The notes beneath the pieces were generated by a model. The model did not search any database. It was not told the DNA's origin and worked only from the letters and a program-made list of their open reading frames with translations. A DNA stretch of 64,000 nt, taken from contig SADC01001204.1 in the NCBI GenBank assembly GCA_004194705.1, positions 1,302,001 through 1,366,000 on the forward strand, written 5' to 3'. This document shows, in pieces, positions 34,929 to 44,884 of the stretch. The position numbers and the translations under genes were made by a program. Every line of letters begins with the position of its first letter. Position 1 is the stretch's first letter. Origin of the DNA: Ditylenchus dipsaci (lineage: Eukaryota > Nematoda > Chromadorea > Rhabditida > Anguinidae).

Positions 34929-35639
34929 AATACTACTACTATAATGTTTTTTACATCAGTTTACGGAGTGCTTATAGATTAGTACCCGACCAGTATAAGT
35001 GGATGTTCGCGTAGTCATCGAAACTCGAAAATTTACACTTTAAGCGTGGACTTTAAGCCTCCACGCAGATTCGACGAGGACAGTCTTCATTGTCCCAAAA
35101 CCATCGGTAAATAAGAGCCTTAACACTTAATAAATCAGTTTAGAAAACAGTCAAAGTAAAAGAATACCATTAGGAAATCCCTGCAAAATGCTAGAGCCTT
35201 TTCGATTTGGCTGCGGCACTTCGTATAATGGGCATTCTTGACCAACAAGAAATATGTAAGGACATTTACGGACAAAAACAGCCTAACATGAGCTATACAG
35301 ATGATTGACTCACGCAAGAATAAAAATTAGGAAAAGTAACGAGCCAAGAGGGTTGCGAATCCACAGAAAATCAGTTGGACGAATGGAGTGCTGACAGTAG
35401 CGTACGCAGGATTTTCTGACGGGGGGGGGGCACCAGGCCATTTTCAGGCCATTTTACCTACACCGTTTTTAAATTTTTGAGGCCATTTTACCTACACCGT
35501 TTCGGAAAAATCTGACGGGGGGCACCGAAAAGGGAAAAATCTGACGGGGGGGGGGGGGGGGCACGTGCCCCCCTGCCCCCCCCCCCTTTTGCGACGCCCT
35601 GAGTGCTGATATACTGGCGCCCTGTTCATGCTGGAATTT

Positions 35640-35990
35640 GTGCTGGAATTGAGTGATGCAGGATGCTGTTCATTCCACCGATGGCTCGGCTATTCCTACA
35701 ATAGAAAGGTAAGCCTTGAATATGATAAAATAAAATGATGACTGACCTCGAAGAGCTTTTCGGAACATTGGAAAGGTAAACGGATCTTTGTCAGCTATCT
35801 GAGCAATGTTGCTTCCACCTGCTCTGCTTTGTCTTGCTTTATCTCCTTTTTCTTGCACGGATTCTCAGTTGAGCCATATTTGGAGGTTGGTTCTCACTGC
35901 AAATTCGAACACAACTCCAGTTTTAAATCGTCTTACAGAATTCAGAATAACCGTTACACATCACTAGCATTTTTCCTTCGTCGTTGCTGA
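35640..35990 (-). pseudogene. Possible captured gene fragment in FB3
   Basis: Minus-strand reading gives KDPFTFPMFRKALRG, followed by GTCAGT...TTGTAG, a plausible 50-nt intron, then IAEPSVE or a short alternative. Upstream pieces (GSNIAQIA) also read open. The intron-like spacing suggests a piece of host gene rather than transposon sequence. Not recognised. Confidence 0.3.
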
Positions 35991-36410
35991 TCGATGCCCA
36001 TTTTCTAAATAATCAATCAAATCATCGTACTTGTTAACAAATCTTCAGCCATGAAAAAGCAGCAACATGAACAGGGGAATACACAGAGAAAAGAAAAATG
36101 AAATAATACAGACCAAATTTTGACTAAAACCCTTCTTCTTAAAAAAGTTGGCGGAAATCACCTTCGCGGAAAACAGTTTGGCGGAAATCAGTTTGGCGGA
36201 AAATAGTTTGTGGAAAGAAGTTGGCGGAAACCAGTTTGGCGGAATAAGTGTGAACCGTTGCCTCAACTTTTCGTTCAACCTAAATGAATGGGTGATTTTT
36301 ATCTACTTTGTTAACATGCATGTTGGCGCTATTTGATAATTTTTGTTAGCTTCCAAAAAGTCATTTTTATTGGTGATTAAAAAATAACAGCACCTCACAG
36401 ATTTAGAGTC

Positions 36411-36662
36411 TACCGTATTTTCTCTGATTACTTCCACCGGTGGGTTTATTTTTTTAATTTTCGAAAATCGGAAAATTTTCAATTTGATCTCGAGTGATCT
36501 TTAGGTTTTAATTTGACCTTTTTTAGGTGCTTAACCGAAATACAAAAAGTGGAATCGGTAAAGATTGTCGGAGTAAAGAAAACGCAAAAACAGCATTGCA
36601 AAATAATCATGTTTAGGGGGTGGCTTGTTAGAGCGGGTGGTTTAATTAAAGGGAAAATGGTA
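36411..36662. mobile_element. TACCGTAT-family MITE
   Basis: The left end TACCGTATTTTCTCTGATTA and right end TAATTAAAGGGAAAATGGTA are inverted. The interior is shared with 12374-12621 and 42312-42564. Confidence 0.75.
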
Positions 36663-37032
36663 TTTGGTTTTATGCCAATTCTTGATTTTGTAACGTTAAA
36701 GAGACATATTTTTTTGTCTATCTTATAGAACTCTTCAATAGCTATTCAGATGCATTTCACCGATCTGGTTTTTTGTAGATTAGATGCAGAGATTGAAAAT
36801 TGACTAATAAATTTTAATTCTCCTCGAGATAACAAAGATTTGAATTATTTTTCAGTTTGTCGAGTCTTCGACTTCGAGTTTTGGACTTGAAAGCTCAAAA
36901 TTTCCGAGTTTCAGGTTCCTTTTTCAAGTCTCGTAAAAAAAATCGAGTCAAAAATATCAAATGAAAAATATCAAAAAATTCGTCACCTAGCATATTTTGG
37001 ACATAATTAAAATTTTCATAGTCGACTGCTCT
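36663..37032. other. Intergenic, nothing recognised
   Basis: No gene. A TCGAGT/ACTCGA-rich stretch at 36860-36955 resembles 9430-9530. Confidence 0.35.
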
Positions 37033-37036
37033 TTAA

Positions 37037-37271
37037 AGGAGCATGCTCGTGCGCGACACGGAGAAAAGGCGGGGACCAGCAAATATTTTCTTTCTCGAAA
37101 CGTTTTTACTTGCTTTCTCATCTAGATTTTTAAAGTTTTCTGCCTAACTATTAAAAGTAGTATAAGGTCATCAATGTTAGATTTGATGCAAAACGAGTGA
37201 AAAATTGAACGATTCAAAAAAAAAAATTCTGGTCCCCGCCTTAACTTTTCAAAACGCACGGGCATGCCCCT
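37037..37271. mobile_element. TTAA-flanked MITE (family C)
   Basis: TTAA occurs on both sides (37033-37036, 37272-37275). The ends AGGAGCATGCTCGTGCG and CGCACGGGCATGCCCCT are inverted, followed inward by GGCGGGGACCAGC and its mirror image TGGTCCCCGCC. A degraded copy is at about 53573-53800 and a solo left end at 49554. Confidence 0.8.
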
Positions 37272-37639
37272 TTAAATCCTTTTTTTTAACTTTTTTTTTG
37301 ATTATTTATGATATTTTTTTAGTTTTAAAGGCACATAAATTTTCCATCAAAAATATATTTTGTCATGACGTTAAATCGAAAGGTTGACTGTATTCAGATA
37401 TATTCACGCATTTTTTGGATTATCGGTTATCCTCGGATTCCATCCACGGATGCACATATGTTCGCGGATATTTTGATTATTAATACCTGGCTGAATACAA
37501 ATTGGCCAACTCTTTCACGGAGCAGGTCTTTTCATTGTGCAAAGCGGAGTGGTTAGACGCAAAGAATTATTCTCAAGTTCAAATGGTTTCCATCATTACT
37601 TTTGCAAGTAATCTATTCAACGAACATCTGGCAAGTTAA

Positions 37640-37831
37640 ACGACCACGGTTTTTGCGCGCAGTGGCATGTGCAAAAATTTGAATTGTCGGGGGACACTTC
37701 TCTTTCGTCTCGCACCGTACTCTTTCGAGTAATTCGAAATGACTCGAAAGAGTACAGTGAGAGACCAAAGAAAAGTGTGCCCCACCAATTCAAATTTTGA
37801 ACATGCCACTGCGCGCAAAAACCATGGTCCT
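37640..37831. mobile_element. TTAA-flanked MITE (family B)
   Basis: TTAA on both sides (37636-37639, 37832-37835). The arms GGTTTTTGCGCGCAGTGGCA and the mirror image are inverted; the centre has ACTCGAAAGAGTACAGTGAG with complement. Same family as 7343-7533. Confidence 0.8.
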
Positions 37832-37835
37832 TTAA

Positions 37836-38754
37836 TGATTGCCACTCAAAGAAAAGCTGGTGATATTGCGTGGGCAGGTGACTTTTCTTTTAACACACCT
37901 TTTCTTTGCTAGGTCAACTTTTTAAAGCTACCCGATTTATTAAGTAATTTTGATATGAAAAAATTCTATGAGGCACTACTGCAGTTCTAACTCTAGAAAG
38001 TTGCTTTTTATTTTTTTGAAAAGTCAAAAAATAGTTAAAATTAAACTGTTAAAATCGAACCCTTTTTATTTAAGAAATCCACACTTTTTTAAAATTGCAA
38101 ATTAAAGGTTTTTTCAACTTTGATTGTGATTGTCTTCAACTCATATATCAAGACAGAATTATGTTTTAAGAGCATCTCTTAGACAAAAATTGTTTTGACA
38201 TGTGTGTTTAGGAGGACAAAGACTCTTGATGCAAGCTAAAAATTTCATTTTAATACTCTTAAAAAATAATGATAAAATATACAAAAAATCTTACCTCCTA
38301 TTTTACGTGCTTCGACGTCATTTTCATCACTTATGTTGTCTACGTTTTCCAAGCTCATCTTCCTGACTATAAAATAAGTAGTGAGAAAGTGTTTGAAGAT
38401 TTGGTCGGAAACACACTTGCAAGACCAAAGGTCAATGCATATATGAATTTCAAATTTCGTTAAAAATTTCAAAAATTTAAAAAGTTGAAGTTTCGAAGTT
38501 TTTCAATATTAAATTTCAAAAGTTCAAATTTCAATGTTGAAATTTCGGCTGGTAGGCAGTGACCCCAGAATGACTTGGTCATCTGTTTTTGTTTTGCTTA
38601 ATTCACCAACAATGCACCATGATCGAAGTCTGTGCGATAGCGCGAAAGATGCGCAACATATACTCAACATATACATGGGGGTTGAAAGTGTTGAAAAATG
38701 CGACTAAAAGTGAATCTAAAAACGCAAAAAAGCGTAACGAGCCTTAGCTCCATA
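37836..38754. other. Intergenic, no supported gene
   Basis: AT-rich. At 38330-38420 a CTATAAAATAAGTAGTGAGA stretch resembles the repeat at 4150 and 7080. No domain-bearing frame was found. Confidence 0.35.
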
Positions 38755-39125
38755 AGGGTGGTATTTAGTCTTGCGCCCTAATTACTAAAAAATGCCCCCT
38801 AATTTGCTGAACAAAACCCCTAATCAGAAACTGAAGGTTTTGTTAATTTTCACGTTTATTTTAAAACTTTATGGAATAGTCACGTTAATGTACAGATTTA
38901 GGGGTTAGAATGAAGTAACTTTGTTTTTCTCCTAAACTAAACCCCTAAATTCTACATTTTTAAATAATTCAGTAAACTTAGATGGCTCAATGGAAAGCTG
39001 AGTTCTTCGCTACATAGTAGTTAAAAAATTTTGAAAAATAAACGTGAACATTAACAAAAAGTCCAATTCAAAATTAAGCGGCATTTTTCAGTAATTAGGA
39101 GTCAAAATTAAGTATTACCCAATCC
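38755..39125. repeat. Palindromic repeat
   Basis: GCGCCCTAATTACTAAAAAATGCCCC is diverged but mirrored by GCATTTTTCAGTAATTAGGA, and TTAATTTTCACGTTTATTTT by ATAAACGTGAACATTAAC; about 370 bp. Confidence 0.6.
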
Positions 39126-39257
39126 ATTATACTATATTTAGATTCAGATAGTATCTTTTGAAAATCAGGCAATTATTAATGTATTTGGCTACCGTTTTCG
39201 AGTATCTCACTCTGCCCTACTCAAATCGAGTGTAAGCTGCACTCTACTTTGTTTGTA

Positions 39258-39529
39258 CAGTCGAACCTCAATAAACGGGCACCCCTAAAAGTTCGTTCCC
39301 CCGCTGGGTCCGACACTTTTTCAGCTCGATTTTAAAAGCTTTTTACGATTTGTTTTGACAGTCCGGTCCCAAATATCGCAAGGATTCCAATTTTGCCGAT
39401 AGTTTTCAGAATCCAAAACTTTTTTTCTGTAAAAAAGCAAAACCTCGATAAACGGGCACCCTATTTCTGAAATGTCGGACCCAGCGGGGAACGAACTTGC
39501 GAAGGTGCCCGTTTATCGAGGTTCGACTG
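39258..39529. mobile_element. Pogo-like MITE, TA-flanked
   Basis: CAGTCGAACCTCAATAAACG and CGTTTATCGAGGTTCGACTG are terminal inverted repeats, flanked by TA. The interior has AAAGTTCGTTCCCCCGCTGG and its mirror image. It lies just downstream of the first exon of peptide gene copy 2. Confidence 0.85.
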
Positions 39530-39588
39530 TATTACAAATTTTAAAACAAAATACATCAAAATTTTGGCTTTATCAAAGTTTAAAATAC

Positions 39589-39655
39589 CTTCAGAAGTCG
39601 ATTGAATTACAAAAAGCACCAAAACCACGTAGAAAATTACCAATGTTCTAGCCAT
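39589..39655 (-). CDS. Signal-peptide exon of secreted peptide, copy 2
   Basis: The exon encodes MARTLVIFYVVLVLFVIQST and ends at GAAG before GTATTTT, the same 67-nt length and phase as copy 1. The promoter is conserved (TATA box at 39717-39728). No matching second exon was found; a pogo-like MITE begins 60 bp downstream. It may be a gene that lost its coding remainder, or the rest may be unrecognisable. Confidence 0.5.
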
Positions 39656-39716
39656 TAAAGTTGACGTTTTAGACAGGAATAAAAGAAAATTATTGATATT
39701 TTTTTCATCATGTCAG

Positions 39717-39728
39717 TATATATTTATA
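39717..39728 (-). promoter_or_regulatory. TATA box of peptide gene copy 2
   Basis: TATAAATATATA, 62 nt before the ATG, identical to the box of copy 1 and within about 200 bp of shared upstream sequence. Confidence 0.65.
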
Positions 39729-40268
39729 GTAGAGTCATGCTTAACAAAAAGCTAAGCAAATAAAAAATATTGAAAATCATAGATATTTTAAAGAAGTTCT
39801 TTTTGCTGCATTAAAATACAACTGTTTGCGCATGAATCATGATCTCTTTATTTTGCTTAAGTTTTAAGCATCAGCAGCACAAGCGTAAGCAACATCTGCA
39901 ACTATAGCTGTCTCCGTGAAGTCGCCTATGATGATGCTGCAAAGTTTTACCCGAAATAGCACTGAAGAAAAGTAATGACATTTAATACATTCACCAGGAA
40001 CCTCAAGTAGTGTCTTTTTTCAAAGAGCTCGTTGAGAGTTTTTTTTGTGCAGATTCTTGTAGAGCACCCCAAAGTTATATAACAAAGTGTTGTCGCTTTT
40101 TCAAGATTGCATGAAAATTAGGGATGCCGAGAATGTCGACATGGAGATGCCATTTTTGGAATCCAGGTGTCCTGTCAAACTTTTTTACTCACTAATAAGG
40201 TTGTCGAATCGAAATCGAATAATTTTATAATTTTTTCTTTTTTTTATAATTTTTTCGAATATCGAGTA

Positions 40269-40406
40269 CAGTCAACCCTCGATTTAACGGCACCCAAAAA
40301 TAGACCGATTTGGTCAGCATTGACTAAGATTTAGTCAAAGTGAACACTCGATTTAACGGCACCTCGGACCCGGTCCCTAGGGTGCCGTTAAATCGAGGGT
40401 CGACAG
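40269..40406. mobile_element. Pogo-like MITE
   Basis: The ends CAGTCAACCCTCGATTTAAC and GTTAAATCGAGGGTCGACAG are inverted, TA on both sides; the centre contains CTCGGACCCGGTCCCTAG. Confidence 0.8.
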
Positions 40407-40959
40407 TAGTTCCGAATATTGGAAAATTCAGAGTATCGAATACGCTGAACACGAATCCGGTGTCAGAATCAACGGTTTTTTCAGCGGGAACAAAGCTGTA
40501 GAAAAGCTGCGCTACAACTTATATACTAATTTAGCATAATTTGTCACAATTTTATAATAAACTATTGCTGTATTTTGTCTTACAGCAACCGCGAGATTTC
40601 TTTCTTTTATTTTCCTTGACATTTTTAAATTAACTGGATCAATGCCCAATTGAATTCCCGCCACACTCAGGTACCGGCATCTTTCGGACATTTTAAAAAG
40701 CCATGATGTGATTTTTCAATTACTCATCAGTATAAGTATAACATGCAATAAATTACTCCAAACAAGTTGGATACTAAAAAATTTAAAAAACAACGGCAAC
40801 CCAAAAAAACAGGCTGAAACCCATGATACCTGTATGATGATTTTCGATAACTTTGACCGAGCGGGATGGGCGTTTAGGTCCCGGTATCAATAATTTTCCT
40901 GGCGATTTCAAAAAAGCAGCAGCTTTTCGTCACATAACTTTACGTGCTCTTCGAGAATC

Positions 40960-41410
40960 TAAAAAAAAACCTCTCAACGAACTCTTTCAGATAAAGACAC
41001 TACTTGAAGTCCCCTGGTCGAATTTTCATCTCTATATAGTATTTGGCATGTGTGGGTGGGTAGGTAAAGCTATTTTGACTTCGAAGGCCAAAATGGGGCG
41101 TAGAGCAGAAAATCCTTTTTGCGGGTCAGTTCATCGTGTTCTCCAGAATGTCAGCTTTCGTTAAAAAAAGAGCGTCTGAAAATACGCGTTTCAAGAGGGC
41201 ATCTGCTATTTTTATGAATGAAGTCATAGCATTTGGCATGTGTGGGCAATGCTTTTTTGATTTTAAAGGCCTAAAATGGGTAATAGAAGGGGAAATACTT
41301 TTTGCGGGTAGGTTCATTCTGTTCTTCAGAATGTCAGTTTTCGTTTAAAAAAAGATCGTCTAAAAGTACGCGTTTTAAGAGGGCATCTGCCCATTTTTAT
41401 GAAAGCCATT
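40960..41410 (+). repeat. Tandem duplication of a ~190-bp unit
   Basis: The block with ATTTGGCATGTGTGGG, TCTCCAGAATGTCAGCTTTC and CGTTTCAAGAGGGCATCTG occurs at about 41040-41210 and again at 41228-41395. Short open frames result but no protein is recognised. Confidence 0.7.
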
Positions 41411-41573
41411 TTTCATTGAACACCATTTTACTTTGAAATTTGAAAGTTTCGCGCAATAATGTATTTGTCTCGACACGAAAACTATTTGTTGGCGCATGTT
41501 AAATTCCGGTCCTCTCAAAAAAATAACTATTAAATACCCTAAGCCCATGCTTCTTACAAATAAATCTTTAGGG

Positions 41574-41773
41574 CAGGGCTGCCATATGTCCTTTTTAAAA
41601 AGATTTGTTCTTTTTTGGGAACCGAAATCTTTTTTTATTTTCGAAGTTTAAGTCAAAATCTTTTTTTTTTTGCTTCAAAATGGCAATAAGCACTAGATAA
41701 AATGCACTTTTTCCTTCAAATTCCTGTTTTTTGAACAAATGTCCTTTTTTAAAATTTTGAGATGGCAGCCCTG
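41574..41773. mobile_element. hAT-type MITE (CAGGGCTG family), copy 1
   Basis: The ends CAGGGCTGCCATATGTCC and ATGGCAGCCCTG are inverted; an exact 8-bp duplication CTTTAGGG flanks the 200-bp element (41566-41573, 41774-41781). Confidence 0.88.
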
Positions 41774-41789
41774 CTTTAGGGTAAGGCCC

Positions 41790-42060
41790 AACCACCAAGA
41801 CGGGCACCCAGTATAATGCCGGAACCACCAGGACAGTGACCAGGACCAGGCCAGGACCGAGCCTGAACCACGTGGAAACAACCAGAATGGGGACTTAACT
41901 ACCTGGATACCCCCAAATCACCAGTAAAGTATCGGGAGAAGAGTGAGCGGGAACTTTGAAGGCAGGAAAAGAGTACCCAGGAAAAGGGTAGACAGGAGAG
42001 ACAGGGGTAAACTGAAAGGGGTAATCAGGGGTGTGAGATGGATTGATATTTTTTAAAATT
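41790..42060. other. Low-complexity stretch
   Basis: Contains CCAGGACC/CAGGAAAAGGGTA-type imperfect repeats, purine-rich on the plus strand. No gene. Confidence 0.4.
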
Positions 42061-42112
42061 TGAAATAGGATCGAGGCGCCGATAGGCACCTGTTGTTCTT
42101 AGTGTTTCATAT

Positions 42113-42310
42113 TTGAATTGCGATGTCATTTGGGAAGCTTACAAGTATTTTTTAACACTTCAGGTTATCAGATGTTTGATTGAGTATTTAGTGTTGCAAA
42201 AGCGCTCAGCACTATGTTGTAGCACAGTTTTAGAGCTAAAAAACTCATCTTACAGAAAAATCGAAAATCTGAGAGTGGACATTAGAGATGCGGATTTGGC
42301 TTCATGCGAT
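42113..42310 (+). pseudogene. Possible gene fragment cut by a MITE
   Basis: The reading has NCDVIWEAYK, a possible short intron ending TTTTTAACACTTCAG, then VIRCLIEYLVLQKRSALCC and ENLRVDIRDADLASC. It has the feel of the repetitive nematode F-box-type families but no signature is decisive. It runs directly into the MITE at 42312. Confidence 0.3.
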
Positions 42311-42311
42311 A

Positions 42312-42564
42312 TACCGTATTTTCTCTAATTGAATTGCCGGCCGGTTTATTTTTCAACCTTCGAAAATTGTGAAAATTTTTGGTCGATCTCGACATTTTCG
42401 GGTGCTCACCCGGAATCAATATAACGGAATCGGTAAAGCTCGTGAGAGTTAAGAAAATCCAGAAAACAGCTTTCCAAGATAATTCATCTCGTGTGAGAGA
42501 TAGGTCTTTGAAGTAGAAGGGCCGGTTTATCAGAAGGGGCCGTTTGATTAGAGGAAATACGGTA
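42312..42564. mobile_element. TACCGTAT-family MITE
   Basis: The ends TACCGTATTTTCTCTAATTG and TGATTAGAGGAAATACGGTA are inverted; the interior is homologous to 12374-12621. Confidence 0.82.
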
Positions 42565-43424
42565 TGCGACGCGATATTTTCAACCTGACCTGAATGCAAT
42601 AGGGATACGCGATATTTCTAAAAATCGAGGTGCGATATATCGCTGCGATATGCGTTATTTTTTCTAAACGACTACGGCCACATAAAAAGCCGTCTCAATC
42701 CCGTTTTTTACATTTAACGACCAGGACAATCAATTTTCCACTTTATTGAACATACATACACCATACTTTTACAACAGGAAGCCAATATTTGGAAGATTTT
42801 TATTCAGGAAAATCAGCATTTCGCATTTTCTGGACTCAAATTTGATCGGCTGTAGTCGTACACGTCACGAGCAACCGAAACTAGCTGTTCACTAAGCTGG
42901 CTCATAAATAGAGCAGAGTGTGTAGTAAGTGTAGAATGACTGAAGTGACCCACAAGTTTGCGACAAAAATTTTTAGTTTTTTTTTCAAAGAAATCAGGAT
43001 CAAAACACGTGTTCCTATGTTTTTTAATTTTTTCTTCACCGTTTTAAAAAATTCGACAGAGACATTTACACTCATTCGAGAGCGCAGTTAATTATGTATC
43101 TGATAAGCTTAAAAGAAAAAAGAAAAGTTTGTGGAATAAAAAGATGTGGATAAAAAATCATATTGACTCCTAGCCATGCGATCTCGGACCTAAACCGCTA
43201 GAGTTATCCACAACAAAGAAACTTTTTTCGCAAATACGATCAAATACGAGGATAAAAAAGAAAAAATTATTTTAATTTTTTAATTCGATTTATTAGGGTG
43301 TTTTTACGTCGTCATCTTCTATTATATGTAAACTGATATAAATCAAGCATCTTTACTAAATAAATATTTATTTTAAAACAGAGTATGCACAGTATTTACA
43401 ATATGGCATACAATTTTTGACCCT
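42565..43424. other. Intergenic, nothing recognised
   Basis: AT-rich sequence without supported gene or transposon end, apart from a short GCGATATATCGC word cluster at 42595-42660. Confidence 0.35.
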
Positions 43425-44115
43425 ACCGGAGTATACCCCCCCCCCCAAATGAAATTTTTTTTGAAGTGTTTTTAAACACCCTATATCGACCCAAAATTGC
43501 CTCGGGAGTTCAAAAAAGACATTATTTTTGAGTTCTGGTTAATAAAAAATTGAGTTTTGGACATTTTGAAATTTTGACCATTTGCCTGTTTTGGCATGTT
43601 TGGTCACTGGAGCTGGGCAAAAATAGTCTCTAAATGCATTTTTGTTCAAGAGTCTTCTCGGAATTATGTCTAAGGTAAGTGAGTGCGCGCATCTCTAACC
43701 AACCAAGCCCCCTGCGCCCCCTTCGGGGCGCAGGGGGCTTGGTTGCTTGGGGTTGAGATGCGCACACCCACATACCTTAGACGCAAATCACTCGAAAGTG
43801 ACTCTGGATGCATAAAAAATGTATGCATACCAGAGTTTATTTATGCGGTAGGCCCCAGTCAACAAAACTATGTTCAACATCTTCCTTTTCACACTAAATT
43901 GGCCCTTTTTTGGTCCTTTCCCACCCTAATATGGCCTGAATCCCTTCAAAAATGGTCAAAATAGGTATATTTGGGTGGTCCCAAAACTCAATTTTTTATT
44001 GACTAGAACACAAAAATAATGCCTTTTTCGAGCTTCTGAGGCGATTTTGAGTCGATATAGGGTGTTTGGAAACACTTTAAAAAAATTTCATTTGGGGGGG
44101 GGGGTATACTCCGGT
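43425..44115. mobile_element. Family D palindrome with GC hairpin core
   Basis: CTACCGGAGTATACCCCCCC is mirrored by GGGGTATACTCCGGTAG about 690 bp away. The core holds CCCCCTGCGCCCCCTTCGGG and the CTTAGACGCAAATCACTCGA / GATGCATAAAAAATGTATGC segments shared by the family. The open frame at 43683-43964 is a core translation. Confidence 0.8.
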
Positions 44116-44451
44116 AGCGCCCAATTTTTCATTCATGTTTCTATTCAACATATCTGTGCTCCAGTCTACAAGTAAATGGTTTGCACTGAACCGTGCCTGC
44201 TGAATTGCGAAACAGCGATGGAGATTTTGTTCCAGCAGTTACCTTAATTTTTATAGTAAAATCAATGCTTCTTTATGTGATTTTACGCCTCTATTTTTTT
44301 GACTTTTTTGACTTCGGTTTAGGCAACAGTTGACTAGCGTATGTTAGCACGGACTCAAACATGTCTCTCAAACTGCCAAAAAATATGAAAAAAGTTTGAG
44401 TCCGATTTAACGTACGGATTAAGGCAGAAAAAATTTTACTATTCGAGAATA

Positions 44452-44520
44452 CAGTCGAACCCCGATATAATGTCACCCTGGGGACTGACCAAAAGGTGAC
44501 CTTATGTCGAGCTTCCACTG
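44452..44520. mobile_element. Short pogo-like MITE
   Basis: CAGTCGAACCCCGATATAAT is mirrored imperfectly by TTATGTCGAGCTTCCACTG; centre GGGGACTGACC. Confidence 0.65.
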
Positions 44521-44884
44521 CAGTACCTTTTCGATGAAAACCTTTTTACCTTCAATACGACCCTTAATAAGAGTTATTGCATGTTAGCGTATGTTAAGGG
44601 GTGGGGGCGAAGCTGTTTAGGTGTGAAAAAGTGGCCTCCATGGCGCAGTTCGTAAGCGTTTGCTTTTTTATCACACGTGGTGACACGCTATTTTTTTTTA
44701 GCTTCTTTGACTTGTTTTTGCTTTTAGAGGTGATTAGACTTTCTTGGCGCCAGATTCGGAATCAACGACCCAAATTACCTCTACAACTGGTAAAAAAAGC
44801 CAAACAAACTAGCATGCCACCACGTGGAATCGAACCTACAACACCATTTTGGGCCAAAAAAGGCACACACACACTTACGCGCTG

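Larger units (their letters stand above)
33232..36256. mobile_element. Foldback element FB3 with CCGCCAAACTG arms
   Basis: The ends GGTTCACACTTATTTCCGCC and GGCGGAATAAGTGTGAACC are inverted. Exact 8-bp duplications GTTGCCTC flank it (33224-33231, 36257-36264). Arms of about 140 bp are arrays of TTTCCGCCAAACTG-like words, followed inward by GGCTTTTAGTCAAAATT and its mirror image. Inside lie a second, complete GC-rich foldback (33729-34928) and a possible gene fragment (35640-35990). Confidence 0.87.
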
